Notes under the pieces: generated by a model | Databases searched by the model: none | What the model was told of the DNA's origin: nothing | Seen by the model: the letters and a program-made list of their open reading frames with translations, nothing else | Assembly: GCA_023427985.1 (NCBI GenBank) | Contig: JAEYZM010000024.1 | Span: 1-29,771, forward strand | Direction of reading: 5' to 3' | Length of the DNA stretch: 29,771 nt | DNA from: Bacteroidota bacterium | Lineage (GTDB): Bacteria > Bacteroidota > Bacteroidia > Sphingobacteriales > Sphingobacteriaceae | In this document: positions 1-9,342 of the stretch, piece by piece | Numbering within the stretch: the stretch's first letter is position 1 | Layout: the number at the start of each line of letters is the position of its first letter | Position numbers and translations under genes: made by a program

Positions 1-116
1 CCGAAAATATTGAACTCTTGACCAATGTACATATTGGTTTTAATCCAGATCTTTAATAACTGATCAATCAATAATACTGAGAGAATAATTCCGATTGGTT
101 TAAGGTATGCTTTCAT
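1..116 (-). CDS. lspA: Signal peptidase II LspA, N-terminal part (cut by window edge)
   Basis: LspA is the inner-membrane aspartyl peptidase that removes the signal peptide of prolipoproteins. Only the first 38 codons are present; the frame runs off the left edge. The visible part starts MKAYLKPIG, has a first membrane segment (about residues 7-20), then the IDQLLKIWI stretch and a short periplasmic portion (NMYIGQEFNIF), as in LspA N-termini. The ATG at 114-116 is the only good start. The position downstream of ileS and a DksA-family gene on the same strand is the usual Bacteroidota order, which supports the call. A strong hairpin (127-156) lies just upstream. The catalytic Asp residues are outside the window. 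Confidence 0.85.
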   Translation of the reverse strand, partial: MKAYLKPIGIILSVLLIDQLLKIWIKTNMYIGQEFNIF

Positions 117-126
117 TCGACATAAA

Positions 127-156
127 AAAAGTATGCGCAATTTAACGCATACTTTT
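127..156 (-). terminator. Hairpin terminator/attenuator between the dksA-like gene and lspA
   Basis: An 11-bp perfect inverted repeat (AAAAGTATGCG / CGCATACTTTT) encloses an 8-nt loop. On the minus strand it is followed by a further run of T, as in a Rho-independent terminator. It lies 20 nt past the dksA-like stop and only 10 nt before the lspA ATG, so it either ends the ileS-dksA transcript or attenuates lspA. Confidence 0.7.
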
Positions 157-176
157 CAATTAAGGTATATAAAAAA

Positions 177-1274
177 TTAATTCTGTTTTAATTTTGCTTC
201 CATACTAAGCGTAGTATGAGGAACAGCTCTCAATCGCTCTTTAGGAATTAACTTTCCTGTTTCTCTACATACTCCGTATGTTTTATTTTCGATGCGTACC
301 AATGCCGCTTCTAATTGGTCTATAAACTTACGTTGACGAGCAGCTAATTGATTAACATGTTCTTTTTCCAATGTAGCAGAACCATCTTCCAACACTTTGA
401 ATGTACCAGCAGTATCGTCTGTTCCATTACTATTTGGATTACTTAATGTCTCTGTTAACAATTGCAATTCCTCTCTCGCTGAACTTAATTTTTTTAATAT
501 GATTTCTTTGAACTCTAATAATTCTGCGTCCGAATATCTAGTTTTCTCTGGCACTTTGTTCTCCTCTTTTACTACTACTTTTTCAACAACTTTAGGAGTT
601 TCAGGTTTTTTAACCTCAACTTTTTTCTCCACTACTTTCTTAGCTTCCACTTTCTTAGCAGGTGCAAGCTTTTTAGCCACTACTTTATTCGTTTCAACTT
701 TTTTCGTTTCAACTTTCTTAGCAGGAGCAGCCTTTTTTGCCACTACACTTTTCGTTTTTACGTTTTTCGTTTCAACTTTCTTTGCAGGTGCTGACTTCTT
801 AGCTACCACCTTCTTAGTTGCTACTTTTTTAGCCGCTACGTTTTTCGTTTTTACTTTTTTCGTATCAACTTTCTTCGCCGGTGCTGCCTTCTTAGCCACT
901 ACCTTCTTAGTTGCTACTTTTTTCGTTTCAACTTTTTTCGTATTCGCTTTTTTAGCAGGTGCTGCTTTCTTAGCCACTACCTTCTTCACCGCTACGTTTT
1001 TCGTTTTTACCTTTTTCGTATCAACTTTCTTAGCAGGTGCCGCCTTTTTAGCCACTACCTTCTTAGTCGCTACCTTTTTCGTATCAACTTTTTTCGTATT
1101 TGCTTTCTTAGCAGGTGCTGACTTCTTAGCAGGTACTGCTTTCTTCGCCGCTACTGCTTTCTTTGCCGCTACGTTTTTCGTTTTTACGTTTTTCGTATCA
1201 ACTTTTTTCGCAACTTTCTTCGCAACTTTCTTAGTATCAGCTTTTTTCGATACCGATGTGGATTTCTTTTTCAT
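177..1274 (-). CDS. DksA/TraR-family protein with long histone-H1-like lysine-rich N-terminal domain
   Basis: This is a 365-residue protein in two parts. The first ~240 residues are low-complexity repeats of Lys, Ala, Val and Thr (units such as KKVDTKKVKTKNV and VVAKKAAPAKK), resembling bacterial H1-like DNA-binding tails. The last ~115 residues form a DksA/TraR-type domain: a helical hairpin, then YGVCRETGKLIPKERL and AVPHTTLSMEAK. Only one zinc-finger Cys of the usual four remains, which is common in Bacteroidota relatives as I recall. A TTG codon lies 9 nt upstream, but I chose the ATG at 1272-1274 because AAGGAAAGGG sits just before it. The start lies inside the end of ileS (38-nt overlap), implying translational coupling. 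Canonical DksA proteins are about 120-150 residues. Likely roles are binding RNA polymerase and/or DNA; the tail function is inference. Confidence 0.85.
   Translation of the reverse strand: MKKKSTSVSKKADTKKVAKKVAKKVDTKNVKTKNVAAKKAVAAKKAVPAKKSAPAKKANTKKVDTKKVATKKVVAKKAAPAKKVDTKKVKTKNVAVKKVVAKKAAPAKKANTKKVETKKVATKKVVAKKAAPAKKVDTKKVKTKNVAAKKVATKKVVAKKSAPAKKVETKNVKTKSVVAKKAAPAKKVETKKVETNKVVAKKLAPAKKVEAKKVVEKKVEVKKPETPKVVEKVVVKEENKVPEKTRYSDAELLEFKEIILKKLSSAREELQLLTETLSNPNSNGTDDTAGTFKVLEDGSATLEKEHVNQLAARQRKFIDQLEAALVRIENKTYGVCRETGKLIPKERLRAVPHTTLSMEAKLKQN
590..1240 (-). repeat. Imperfect coding repeat for Lys/Ala/Val-rich tail
   Basis: About 650 bp of near-repetitive sequence encode the H1-like region of the DksA-family protein. 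The recurring unit is roughly KVxTKxVxxKKVVAKKAAPAKK with spacer variants. The DNA repeats closely enough (many copies of a ttagcaggtgc- or ttcgtttcaac-like word on the plus strand) that copy number should vary by slippage or recombination. The antisense strand is also open here, but only as a by-product of the repeat. Confidence 0.85.
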
Positions 1275-4200
1275 TGATTTCAACCCTTTCCTTGTTAGTT
1301 AGCTCATTATCGAAACTTAGCTGGTCTGCTAAAATTTCGGCGCAAATATAATTTAAATTCTGATTAATTGCCTCTTTAATAAATTCATTTTCAGCCACCA
1401 AGACTTTTATGCGGTCCGTAACCTCAAAATCCTTGTCTTTACGCAAATTCTGTACCCTATTTATGAATTCACGCGCAATTCCTTCCATCTTTAATTCTTC
1501 CGTTAAGGTAACATCCAAAGCTACAGTTAGTTTACCCATCACATTTACCAGCCAACCTGGAATATCATCTGCTAATATCTCTACGTCCGATGTCAAGATT
1601 TCATAAGCTCCTGTACTTAATACGATACGACCGTTCTTTTCTAATTCCGAAATCTTATCTGGACCAAAAGCGGTAATTTCTGCTGCTACATCCTTCATAT
1701 CTTTCCCAACTTTAGCACCTAATAATTTAAAATTAGGTTTTACCTTTTTCTTGATGAAGCCTTCCGTATCTTTTATATATTCTACTTCTTTGATGTTCGT
1801 TTCTGATAATATCAAAGCTTTCACACGCTCCACTTTATTCGCAAAATTCTCATCGAGAACAGGGATCAAGACTTTTTGTAAAGGCTGACGAACATTGATG
1901 CTTACTTTTTTACGTAAGGATAAAATCATCGATGAAATGTCTTGCGCTAATTGCATGCTTTCATTCAATGATTCTTCAATCAATGCATCGTTTGCCTTTG
2001 GCCAATTACTAAGATGAACCGATACATTGTTACTTAAATTTTTATACATCCAGTCGGCAAAGAATGGCGCTACTGGCGACATCAATTGTGCAATCGTTGT
2101 CAAACATTCATACAATGTTTCATACGCCGCTTGCTTATCTTCTGTCATATCGCCTCTCCAGAAACGTCGGCGCGACAAACGTACGTACCAGTTTGAAAGA
2201 TTCTCGTCCACAAAATTCTGAATAAATCTTGCCGCGCGATGTGGTTCGTAATTTTCATACGACTCTTCAACATCTTTTATCAAAGCATTCAAACTAGAAA
2301 TAATCCATCGATCTAATTCTGCGCGCTGCTCCAAGGGTATACGTTTGTTTTCATCGATTTTAAACTGGTCGATGTTTGCATACAATGCAAAGAATGCGTA
2401 AGTGTTATAAAGTGTTCCAAAGAATTTCCGTTGTACCTCTGCTAATCCTTCGATGTCGAATTTTAAATTATCCCAAGGTGCAGCATTGCTGATCATGTAC
2501 CAACGCGTAGCATCGGGACCATACTTTTCAATGGTCTCAAATGGATCCACTGCATTGCCTAATCGCTTCGACATTTTATTGCCGTTCTTGTCTAATACTA
2601 ATCCGTTCGATACCACATTTTTGTAGGCAACCGAATCGAACAACATCACCGCAATCGCATGCAAAGTGAAGAACCATCCACGCGTTTGATCCACACCCTC
2701 AGCAATAAAATCGGCAGGATATGCACCTTCCCAACCACTAGCAAACGGTTGCTTTTCGCCCGATTTCATCTTCGCTAAATCCAATCCCCACTGCGCATAA
2801 GGCATCGCTCCTGAATCGAACCATACATCAATTAAATCTGGTTCTCTGAATAATTTTTTACCGTTCTTAACTAAGATAATATAATCGACATAAGGCCTAT
2901 GTAAATCAAATGCATTTGAACTATACTGTTCAAAAATATTTTGCATTTTCGATTGTTCATCGGCACTCAACACTCCTGAATTCAATGCATCCGATATGTA
3001 TGATTTTAACTCATCAATTGAACCGATGCAAATTTCTTCAGCACTATCTTCCGATCTCCAAATAGGCAAAGGTGTTCCCCAATATCTTGAACGCGATAAA
3101 TTCCAATCCACCAAATTCTCCAACCAATTTCCGAATCGGCCAGTACCTGTTGACTCCGGTTTCCAATTGATGCTTTGATTCAACTGCACCATGCGTTCTT
3201 TCAAAGCAGTAGTTTTGATGAACCATGAATCCAATGGATAATATAAAACAGGTTTATCTGTTCTCCAACAATGCGGATACGTATGTTCGTATTTTTCTAC
3301 TTTGAATGCTTTGTTTTCTGTTTTTAATTTGATCGCAATTCGCTCATCAATGGATAAATATTTATCTCTTCCTTGCTTTAATCTTTCTGCTTCTTTTTCT
3401 TCCGCCGTTAAATAATCCTCTTTCACATATTCCGATGGAAAATCTGTCACTACATCCAAAAACTTACCACGCTTATCCACTAAGGTCAAGGAACCTATAC
3501 CGTTTTGCTTCGCCACTCTAAAGTCATCGGCACCGAAGCTCGGAGCGATGTGTACAATACCAGTACCATCTTCGGTAGTTACAAAATCGCCAATGATCAC
3601 TCTGAACGCATCGCCATCTTCTGGTTGTGCATAAGGCAATAATTGCTCGTAGCGAATTCCATCTATTTCTTTTCCTTTAAAAGATTTTAAAATTTTAAAA
3701 GGAATATTTTTATCGCCCGATTTATAATCGTCTAAATTTAATTCGGCGTTTTTTTCCGAGAAATATTTTCCAAATAAATCTTTTGCAAGAATTACATGAA
3801 TTGCTTCCGATGTATACTGATTAAACGATTGCACCAAGACATATTCCACTTCTTTCCCAACCGCTAATGCAGTGTTTGATGGCAAAGTCCAAGGTGTAGT
3901 GGTCCAAGCAAGAAAGTGAATGTCACCCACTACATCGGCAAACAACTTTTCATCATTACGCTTCATTTTAAACTGCGCAACAATTGTAGTGTCTTTCACC
4001 ATTTTATAGGTACCAGGCTGATTCAATTCATGCGAACTCAAACCAGTTCCAGCTGCAGGAGAATACGGCTGAATGGTATAGCCTTTATACAAAAGTCCTT
4101 TGTTATAAAGTTCTTTCAACAACCACCAAAGTGTTTCAATGTATTCGTTATGATACGTAACATAAGGATGATCTAAGTCGACCCAATATCCCATCTTCTC

Positions 4201-4608
4201 CGTTAAATCGTTCCACACATCGGTATACTTCATCACCTCTTTCTTACACGCAGCATTGTATTCATCGACAGAAATTTTTTTGCCGATGTCTTCCTTCGTG
4301 ATACCTAGTGCTTTCTCCACCGCAAGTTCAATTGGCAATCCATGCGTATCCCATCCCCCTTTACGTTTCACTTGATAGCCTTGTAAAGTTTTATATCGGC
4401 AAAAAATATCTTTAATACTTCTTGCCATCACGTGATGTATACCCGGCATACCGTTTGCCGATGGTGGTCCTTCATAAAAAGTATATGGCTTAGAGGCCGG
4501 TCTGCTTTCTACACTTTTCTCAAATATTTTTTCCTCTTTCCAAAACTGTAAAACATCTTTACCTATTTGTGAAAGATTCAAATTTTTATATTCCGGATAC
4601 TTACTCAT
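1237..4608 (-). CDS. ileS: Isoleucyl-tRNA synthetase (IleRS2-like, swapped GIHH signature motif)
   Basis: The enzyme charges tRNA-Ile with isoleucine in the cytoplasm. The protein has 1123 residues, the length of eukaryote-like IleRS. Visible landmarks in order: GPPSANGMPGIHHVMA (residues about 48-62, class I signature), GGWDTHGLP, the editing (CP1) region with a TWTTPWTLPSNTA stretch, DQTRGWFFTLH, KMSKR at 678-682, and a long C-terminal anticodon-binding region. The class I HIGH motif (H-x-G-H) appears here as G56-I-H-H59, with the first and third positions exchanged. The gene starts inside the last 4 nt of the exporter gene upstream (ATGA overlap) and its end overlaps the dksA-like start by 38 nt, so three genes probably form one operon. 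Confidence 0.96.
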   Translation of the reverse strand: MSKYPEYKNLNLSQIGKDVLQFWKEEKIFEKSVESRPASKPYTFYEGPPSANGMPGIHHVMARSIKDIFCRYKTLQGYQVKRKGGWDTHGLPIELAVEKALGITKEDIGKKISVDEYNAACKKEVMKYTDVWNDLTEKMGYWVDLDHPYVTYHNEYIETLWWLLKELYNKGLLYKGYTIQPYSPAAGTGLSSHELNQPGTYKMVKDTTIVAQFKMKRNDEKLFADVVGDIHFLAWTTTPWTLPSNTALAVGKEVEYVLVQSFNQYTSEAIHVILAKDLFGKYFSEKNAELNLDDYKSGDKNIPFKILKSFKGKEIDGIRYEQLLPYAQPEDGDAFRVIIGDFVTTEDGTGIVHIAPSFGADDFRVAKQNGIGSLTLVDKRGKFLDVVTDFPSEYVKEDYLTAEEKEAERLKQGRDKYLSIDERIAIKLKTENKAFKVEKYEHTYPHCWRTDKPVLYYPLDSWFIKTTALKERMVQLNQSINWKPESTGTGRFGNWLENLVDWNLSRSRYWGTPLPIWRSEDSAEEICIGSIDELKSYISDALNSGVLSADEQSKMQNIFEQYSSNAFDLHRPYVDYIILVKNGKKLFREPDLIDVWFDSGAMPYAQWGLDLAKMKSGEKQPFASGWEGAYPADFIAEGVDQTRGWFFTLHAIAVMLFDSVAYKNVVSNGLVLDKNGNKMSKRLGNAVDPFETIEKYGPDATRWYMISNAAPWDNLKFDIEGLAEVQRKFFGTLYNTYAFFALYANIDQFKIDENKRIPLEQRAELDRWIISSLNALIKDVEESYENYEPHRAARFIQNFVDENLSNWYVRLSRRRFWRGDMTEDKQAAYETLYECLTTIAQLMSPVAPFFADWMYKNLSNNVSVHLSNWPKANDALIEESLNESMQLAQDISSMILSLRKKVSINVRQPLQKVLIPVLDENFANKVERVKALILSETNIKEVEYIKDTEGFIKKKVKPNFKLLGAKVGKDMKDVAAEITAFGPDKISELEKNGRIVLSTGAYEILTSDVEILADDIPGWLVNVMGKLTVALDVTLTEELKMEGIAREFINRVQNLRKDKDFEVTDRIKVLVAENEFIKEAINQNLNYICAEILADQLSFDNELTNKERVEINEKEIHIGIEKS

Positions 4609-6914
4609 ATCTTATCTGTCTTCTTTTCTTTTGTAAATGTTAAAATTAATGCGGGCAATACTATTAAGTTGCAAAGCATTGCCACCATTAAGGTGATGGA
4701 CAATAATATTCCTAATGAAACTGTTCCGCCGAACGATGAAACTGCAAAGATTCCAAATCCAAAGAATAGAATGATGGCAGTATAAATCATACTCATTCCT
4801 GTTTCTTTTAAAGTCATGCTAATGATTCTCGATGCTGTGAGGTTTTCATGCTTTTGTTCGTGACGAAACTTTGTTAAAAAATATAAAGTTTGATCCGATG
4901 CAATACCCAATGCAATACTGTAAATTAAAATAGTACTCGGCTTCAAACTTAATCCAACATAACCCATAATACTGGCTGTAATTATCAATGGAATTATATT
5001 AGGAACCAATGAAATTAATACCACTTTCAAATTCCTAAATAATCCAAACATTAACAATGCAACCAAGAAAAATGCTAGCGCTAAACTTTCTACTAAATTT
5101 TGTAATAAATAATTTGCTCCTTTTACGAACAACACAGAATTACCAGTTAAAAGCACATCGTATTTTTCAGGGTTAAATATTGAATCAACTCTTGGTCTTA
5201 GCTCATCAAGCAATACATTCATTCTATTAGAACCCACATCTTTAACTTGAAAACTAACTCGTGTTACTTGATTGTCTTTATCGATATACGATTTCATTAA
5301 TCCGCCTGAAGCTCCTGATTTCTTAGCATAACTTAATATAAATGCTGCTTCCGATTGTGTGGGAAGTTTATAAAAAGATGGCTCTCCATTATAAAATGCT
5401 TGCTTAGAAAATTTCAAAACTTCATTTAATGAAATGGATCTAGAAATTTCTGGATAAGCAGAAATCATTCGATCTAGTTTTTCTAATTTCTGAATACTAG
5501 GAATATTGATTAATCCATTTTTACGTTTTGCATCGACCTGAACTTCTAATGGTAATACTCCATCGAAATTATTCTCGAAGAATTTCAAATCGGCAAGCAC
5601 TGGTGAATCACTTGGCATATCGTCTACCATATATCCATTCACCGATACTTTGTACATTCCGAATGAAGCTATTGCGACAATTACTGCAGTGATAATGTAT
5701 ATAGCAGTACGCTTATGATGAACCCAAAAATCGACCTTCTTAATAAAGCTTGTTAAATACCCATTCTCTAAATGTTTGGTCTGCCATGCTTTTGGATTGG
5801 GCAGATAACTAAATATAATTGGTATAAGAACGAGCGACAACAACCAAGTTGTCATCACATTGATGGAAGCTATAATTCCAAATTCAGTTAGTACTTCGGA
5901 GCTTGTTAAGGCAAACACTCCGAAACCAATTGCCGTTGTTAAGTTGGTAAAGAAAATGGTAGTACCTACACGCTTAATTGCAATGCTCAATGCCTTGAAT
6001 TTATCTTGAAAAAGCATGTACTCGGTATGGTATTTATTTAAAATTAAAATACTATTTGGGATGCCAATAACAACAATGAGTGGCGGAATTAATCCAGTTA
6101 GAATGGTGATTTTATAACCAAATAAAACTGTCGTACCAACTGCAGCCACAACACCTATCAACACCACAATGACTGGAAACAATACTGCATAAAAGGATCT
6201 AAAGAAAATCAACAGAATTAGTGCTGTGATAATCAATGCAAGAATTAAAAATAATTTGAATTCACCAGCAACTAAATTTGCAACTACAGTTCGAATGTAT
6301 GGTAGTCCGGATTTTCTTAATGTGATACCCGTTTCAAGTTCAAATCGATCGGTATGCTCTTTAATTTTATTTAATACAACGTTACGCTTTTTGCTATTTA
6401 AGGATAGACTGTCGAAACTCAATGCCATCAATGTACTCTGAGAATCGGCATTATAGAGTAATTTATCATAGAATGGTAAACGCTCGATTACCGATTGAAT
6501 GCTATCTGCTTGTGATTGATTGTTTACTTTACCGATATGAATGCGTTCTAATTTAAACGCTTGTTTTGTAGTATCTTTTTTTAGTTCGTAAGAATGTGCT
6601 GTTGATAGTACATTGGTAATTCCATCAATGGCTTTGATACTATCGCCGAGTTCAGACCATGCATTATAAATTTTTTGATCGAAAATTTTTTCGGATTGCA
6701 AACCCAATACCATCATGGTACCATCTTCGCCAAATTGTTTTTTGAATTTATTATACGCTATATATTCAGGATCTGTAAGGGGTAATATTTTAGAGCCTGC
6801 AAAAGACAATTCAACATCTTTGGCATGATAGCCCATAAAGCCAGTGAACACTACCACCAATAAAAGGTAGTAAAGCCTATATTTTAATATCGATTCTGAA
6901 AATTTACCCCACAT
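4605..6914 (-). CDS. MMPL/RND-superfamily exporter (sterol-sensing-domain type)
   Basis: This 769-residue inner-membrane protein has the duplicated RND layout. One N-terminal membrane helix (about 14-30) is followed by a large periplasmic loop (30-210). A block of five or six helices includes a GxxVLFGYKITILTGLIPP stretch. A second outer loop (about 420-610) precedes a second helix block that ends near the C-terminus. The shape and sequence match proteins annotated as predicted RND exporters or MMPL transporters, which move lipids or hydrophobic compounds using the proton gradient. The substrate cannot be read from the sequence. ATG at 6912-6914. It is the first gene of the minus-strand run and overlaps ileS by 4 nt. 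Confidence 0.87.
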   Translation of the reverse strand: MWGKFSESILKYRLYYLLLVVVFTGFMGYHAKDVELSFAGSKILPLTDPEYIAYNKFKKQFGEDGTMMVLGLQSEKIFDQKIYNAWSELGDSIKAIDGITNVLSTAHSYELKKDTTKQAFKLERIHIGKVNNQSQADSIQSVIERLPFYDKLLYNADSQSTLMALSFDSLSLNSKKRNVVLNKIKEHTDRFELETGITLRKSGLPYIRTVVANLVAGEFKLFLILALIITALILLIFFRSFYAVLFPVIVVLIGVVAAVGTTVLFGYKITILTGLIPPLIVVIGIPNSILILNKYHTEYMLFQDKFKALSIAIKRVGTTIFFTNLTTAIGFGVFALTSSEVLTEFGIIASINVMTTWLLSLVLIPIIFSYLPNPKAWQTKHLENGYLTSFIKKVDFWVHHKRTAIYIITAVIVAIASFGMYKVSVNGYMVDDMPSDSPVLADLKFFENNFDGVLPLEVQVDAKRKNGLINIPSIQKLEKLDRMISAYPEISRSISLNEVLKFSKQAFYNGEPSFYKLPTQSEAAFILSYAKKSGASGGLMKSYIDKDNQVTRVSFQVKDVGSNRMNVLLDELRPRVDSIFNPEKYDVLLTGNSVLFVKGANYLLQNLVESLALAFFLVALLMFGLFRNLKVVLISLVPNIIPLIITASIMGYVGLSLKPSTILIYSIALGIASDQTLYFLTKFRHEQKHENLTASRIISMTLKETGMSMIYTAIILFFGFGIFAVSSFGGTVSLGILLSITLMVAMLCNLIVLPALILTFTKEKKTDKI

Positions 6915-7039
6915 AGTATAAAATAAGCTGCAAAAATGCTATTTTTTTGGGAATTTGTTATAACATCATTGGCTTTATTCTCCTGCATGTGTAATATTTA
7001 TGTGCTTTTTTTGTTATTTAGGTGATTATTGATGTTTTC

Positions 7040-9340
7040 ATGAAAAGACTTTTTATTGTATTCATATTATTTGTCTGTTTTACTGCAAGTTACGCTCAAA
7101 CCACTCCTATAGGCTCATGGACTAGCCATACTCCGCATCAGCAAGCAATTAGAGTGTTAGATGCTGGGGATTATTTGTATTGTGTCTCATTGAATGGGTT
7201 ATTTAGGCTGAATTTGAACGATAGTAGTATGGAACGGATCACTAAACAAGATGGATTGTCTTCTACTAACTTCAAAACAGCAGTATACGATGACAATACT
7301 AAAAGTTTGGTGTTAGCTTATGAAAACTGCAAAATCGATGTCATTAAAGGCAATGAAATCATCAATATCGACGATATATTTAAGGCGGAAATCATCGGCA
7401 TAAAAACAATTAACAGCATAAACGTAATTGACGATATTGCATATATAAATTGTGGATTTGGAATCGTGCTTCTTGATTTACTGAGATTAGAAATTCGTGA
7501 CACCTATTATTTGGGGAACAATGGATCTGCTTTGGGGATTTATAATATTGCAAGATATAATGATAAATTCTACGCAGCTACAGACAGTGGAATGTATGAG
7601 GCAAATGCAAATAATCCGAATTTATCAAACTTTCAGAATTGGAGAAGGCATAAAAATTTATTCAATTACCCACAGCAAACATTAGCACGAGCATGTGCAA
7701 GTTATAATGGTTTTTTGTTTGCGTATGTTGGTGATACTTTATATCAGTTCGATGGTACGCGTTATTTTATTCCGAGTACTATTTTTCAAGGCCGACTTGA
7801 TTATTTAGGGGTAGAGAAAAATCGTTTGCTTATTGTCAATCAAGTTGTGGTAAATTATATAGGTGAAAACATTGGCAACGAATACTTTATCGTAAGTCCT
7901 AATTATAGACAATCGTACAGACATTCTTGTATCGATAAAAATGGTACCGTATGGATTGCAGATATTGAGAAGGGTTTTCAACGATACGAAAACAATGTAG
8001 CAGTAGCAAGTTATTTTCCAAATGGCCCATTTAATTCAATGGCGCGCAGGCTCGCAATTTTCAATAATAAACTCATTGTAGCATCTGGTACGGTAGGTGA
8101 AAATTATGGAAATCGATTTACAAATAATGGTATATACGAATACGAAAATAACCGTTGGAAAAATTACAATTACTTGAATACTCCAGCATTGGATTCTTTT
8201 TACGATTATATTGTTTGTGCTTTCAATCCTAAGAATGGGAATCAATATTATGGCACATTCTGGAAAGGTATTGTAGAATTTAACAACAATGGATTTGTAA
8301 GAAATTATAGTGGTTACAATTCAACGATTGGAGAAGCATTTGGAAACGATGGTCAATTTAGAATCACAGGTATTGCATTTGATTCAAAAGCACAAATGTG
8401 GGTATCGAATTATTGGGCCGACAAGCCAGTTTCTGTGTTAAAATCGAACGGTCAATGGCAAGCCTATGAGTTCCCTGGAATTTTCGGTGAATACAAATAC
8501 GTGAGCGATATTACCATCGACCGTAACGATCAGAAATGGATGATCATTCCAAGAAGTAATGCAGTGTTAGTATTCAAAGAAAACCCTAATGGTACACTTA
8601 CTTTCAAAAGACTCGCTGCGGGTACAGGAAATGGAAATCTTCCGAAAGATGCATCGGAGGCATTGTGTGTAACAGAGGATTTGGATGGGCAAATTTGGTT
8701 AGGCACAAACAAGGGATTGGTTGTTTTTAATAATCCATCAAATGTCCTAAAATCAAGCGGTTCAGAAATAGATGGTCAACCGGTGAGAGTAATAGATGGC
8801 GAGTTTGTTCAGCTACTATTAGAGAACGAAAGCATAACATGTATTAAGGTCGATGGTGCAAATAGAAAATGGATTGGCACAAGAAATGGCGCTTGGCTCT
8901 TTACTGAAGATGGTACGGAACAAATACATTATTTCAATACTGATAACAGTCCATTACCAACAAACATCATTAACGATATAGCAATTGATCCAAAAACTGG
9001 AGAAGTTTATATTGCTACCGATCTTGGAATCGTAAGTTATCGTTCGAATGCTACAGAAGGATTTGAACTGAACCAGGAATTGGTTCGTGTTTTTCCTAAC
9101 CCTGTTAAGGAAAGCTTTTCGGGCGAAATTGCGATTGACGGATTGGTAAACTCAGCAAATGTGAAGATTACGGATGTTGAAGGTAAAGTAGTTTATACCA
9201 CTCGTGCAAATGGTGCAATGGCAACTTGGAATGGGAAAAATTTCAATGGCGATCGAGTACAATCGGGAGTATACTTGGTATTTTCTACTGATGAAGATGG
9301 AATAGAAAAAATGGTGAGCAAAATTGTTTTTATTCATTAG
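7040..9340 (+). CDS. porZ: PorZ-like type IX secretion protein (beta-propeller, T9SS sorting domain)
   Basis: This 766-residue exported protein starts with a signal peptide (MKRLFIVFILFVCF...ASYAQ). A GTG lies 18 nt upstream, but the ATG at 7040 puts the signal peptide at the true N-terminus. The body is a series of propeller blades with recurring short motifs (GLFRLNLNDSS, GFGIVLLDLL, GTVWIADIEKG, GQIWLGTNKGLVVF, NRKWIGTRNGAWLF, GEVYIATDLGIVSY). The last ~85 residues form a type A T9SS C-terminal domain (VFPNPVKESFS ... ITDVEGKVVY ... GVYLVF). In the characterised system PorZ works at the cell surface with the sortase PorU and binds A-LPS. The N-terminal pattern after the signal peptide and the recO neighbour support PorZ over a generic two-component-propeller protein. 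recO follows after 2 nt. Confidence 0.78.
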   Translation: MKRLFIVFILFVCFTASYAQTTPIGSWTSHTPHQQAIRVLDAGDYLYCVSLNGLFRLNLNDSSMERITKQDGLSSTNFKTAVYDDNTKSLVLAYENCKIDVIKGNEIINIDDIFKAEIIGIKTINSINVIDDIAYINCGFGIVLLDLLRLEIRDTYYLGNNGSALGIYNIARYNDKFYAATDSGMYEANANNPNLSNFQNWRRHKNLFNYPQQTLARACASYNGFLFAYVGDTLYQFDGTRYFIPSTIFQGRLDYLGVEKNRLLIVNQVVVNYIGENIGNEYFIVSPNYRQSYRHSCIDKNGTVWIADIEKGFQRYENNVAVASYFPNGPFNSMARRLAIFNNKLIVASGTVGENYGNRFTNNGIYEYENNRWKNYNYLNTPALDSFYDYIVCAFNPKNGNQYYGTFWKGIVEFNNNGFVRNYSGYNSTIGEAFGNDGQFRITGIAFDSKAQMWVSNYWADKPVSVLKSNGQWQAYEFPGIFGEYKYVSDITIDRNDQKWMIIPRSNAVLVFKENPNGTLTFKRLAAGTGNGNLPKDASEALCVTEDLDGQIWLGTNKGLVVFNNPSNVLKSSGSEIDGQPVRVIDGEFVQLLLENESITCIKVDGANRKWIGTRNGAWLFTEDGTEQIHYFNTDNSPLPTNIINDIAIDPKTGEVYIATDLGIVSYRSNATEGFELNQELVRVFPNPVKESFSGEIAIDGLVNSANVKITDVEGKVVYTTRANGAMATWNGKNFNGDRVQSGVYLVFSTDEDGIEKMVSKIVFIH

Positions 9341-9342
9341 TC

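Noticed and set aside
397..1302. A 301-codon open frame on the plus strand
   Set aside because: It is the antisense of the Lys/Ala repeat in the DksA-family gene, giving a meaningless Phe/Thr/Ala repeat.
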